Part shown: piece by piece, positions 62,889 to 64,000 of the stretch
How the letters are laid out: each line of letters opens with the position of its first letter
Numbering within the stretch: position 1 is the stretch's first letter
DNA from: Hydractinia symbiolongicarpus
Taxonomy: Eukaryota; Cnidaria; Hydrozoa; Anthoathecata; Hydractiniidae
Assembly: GCF_029227915.1 (NCBI RefSeq)
Contig: NC_079879.1
Coordinates: 12,836,001-12,900,000, forward strand
Direction of reading: 5' to 3'
DNA length: 64,000 nucleotides
Notes under the pieces: generated by a model
The model's database searches: none
Seen by the model: only the letters and a program-made list of their open reading frames with translations
Told to the model about the DNA's origin: nothing
Position numbers and translations under genes: made by a program

Positions 62889-64000
62889 TTATTTATTATT
62901 ATTATTTCTTTATTTAGAGTTGGTTTACATGCATAGTCAAAATAACTAATCTACGCCAACTAATAAAAAGTAAAAACTAAATACAATGTTAAAAACATTT
63001 GCAAATATATACGTCATTACCGACAAATAGAGCATTGACAGTATATGCTAGTGTTACCTAACAATGCTTTAAATTTATTCAAAGAGGACGCTTTTTTTAT
63101 GGACACTGACAAGTGGTTCCATGCTTGTGCCGCTCTGACGTGGAAAGAATTTAAACCATAATATGTTGCGGACCCAAAATATATGGGTTAAATAAACGAG
63201 TGACTTGCAGTGGATTGAGAAAATTACGTATACGTGCAAGAGCTTTCGTTTTTTGCACACTTCTTTCACATGTAAGTTAAAACATAACTTTAAGTCAATA
63301 TAAATCCCTAAAAGGTTGACGCTATCAGAATTCAAAATATTAACCATTCCTACAGAAAGAGATATACTTTCTGGTTGGTGTCGTGGAATGATCATTTGAA
63401 ATTTTTTTGGATTTGCAACCATTCCATTCTGACCAAACCATTCAATAATACCTTTTACATCAAGATTTAGCTTTCTAATTACATTATCTATAGTTATCAC
63501 AAACATATAGGGTGTGAAGTGAAGAGTAAGAAACAATAAAACGAATGTCGTTGATGAAAATATTAAACAAAATAGGGCCTAATACAGAACCTTCAGGAAC
63601 TTTAAGCCAATCACTAAAAAGACTCCCCGTTTTCACTCTTTGTTTCCTATTTTGTAAATAGGGAAAGAGAAATCTAATACTATCCACGCGTACACCATAC
63701 ACTTCAAGTTTGGCAATCAATAGGTCATGAGAAAGAAAATCAAAGGCTTTTGAGAGATCCATAAGAACAGTACCAACTTTACCAGAGCTGTCCAATCAAC
63801 TTTCCCAACTTCGTAACATATTGAGCAAAGCATGTTGAGGACTGTATCCCTTTCTAAATCCACAGAGGAATTTAAAAAGGCGAGGCTCCATAAAGGTGTA
63901 AAGTTGGTTTGGGACAAGCCACTCAAACACCTTTGACAAGGCCGGTAGCAAACTGATGGGCCTATAATTGCACTTTTCCATTGACAAGCCTTTTTTTGGA
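62889..64000 (-). mobile_element. CR1/Jockey-like LINE, reverse transcriptase to 3' end, open at the window edge
   Basis: Minus-strand frames in order: CNYRPISLLPALSKVFEWLV (63987-63796), FRKGYSPQHALLNML, then VGTVLMDLSKAFDFLSHDLL and QNRKQRVKTGSLFSDWLKV with SVLGPILFNIFINDI (63795-63540), and a C-terminal region with NPKKFQMIIP and VNLLGIYID (63441-63290). The catalytic Y-A-D-D position reads YVCDN, so the polymerase is dead, and frames shift several times. The coding end lies near 63020, followed by a short 3' UTR and an ATTATTATTATT tail at about 62889-62907. It sits in the sideroflexin intron in antisense. The element's 5' part is beyond 64000. Confidence 0.85.

Overview
This is an AT-rich metazoan nuclear window, not a bacterial one. 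Coding sequence is split into many small exons with GT-AG borders, introns carry minisatellites and transposon debris, and intergenic DNA is full of non-LTR retrotransposon and DNA-transposon remains. The gene set (an FGF8-type FGF, a prominin, a sideroflexin) with this repeat content fits a cnidarian, possibly a hydrozoan. That placement is inference.

Layout. 1-11.7 kb is a transposon graveyard: a plus-strand LINE (1-1140), a Tigger-like transposase tail (1152-1406), a Harbinger-like element with terminal inverted repeats (about 1394-2188), a perfect GAA/TTC tract of about 148 copies (2240-2683), a minus-strand LINE ending in that tract (2691-3450), two copies of an integrase-core element (4473-4694 and 9899-10981) and a BEL/Pao-like gag scrap (11379-11615). 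I see no gene in 11.7-25.8 kb.

25.96-28.22 kb holds a complete four-exon secreted FGF on the plus strand (203 residues, FGF8/17/18-like), with a CRE palindrome and TATA-like box upstream. 28.2-31.8 kb is non-coding. 31.78-55.70 kb is a complete prominin (CD133 family) on the minus strand. I assembled it by eye as 22 coding exons whose phases all agree, giving 897 residues with a signal peptide, five membrane spans and two large extracellular loops. A 5'-truncated LINE sits in its intron 5 in the same orientation. Other introns carry a 21-bp minisatellite next to a splice donor, a GC-rich 16-bp array and several perfect inverted repeats.

55.7-61.1 kb is the divergent intergenic region, with a LINE 3' end and a repeat family of roughly 165-bp units rich in TGACGTCA. 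From 61.15 kb a sideroflexin gene runs on the plus strand (first four exons, 73 residues; the rest lies outside). A further LINE enters from the right edge on the minus strand (62.9-64.0 kb).

The three genes share no pathway: an extracellular signal, a membrane-protrusion glycoprotein and a mitochondrial carrier. Prominin and sideroflexin are head-to-head about 5.5 kb apart. I found no convincing new multi-gene system. The most unusual items are the very long GAA/TTC tract at a LINE 3' end, the zinc-finger insert in the intronic LINE, and the seven consecutive phase-0 cassette exons that make up most of prominin loop 2.
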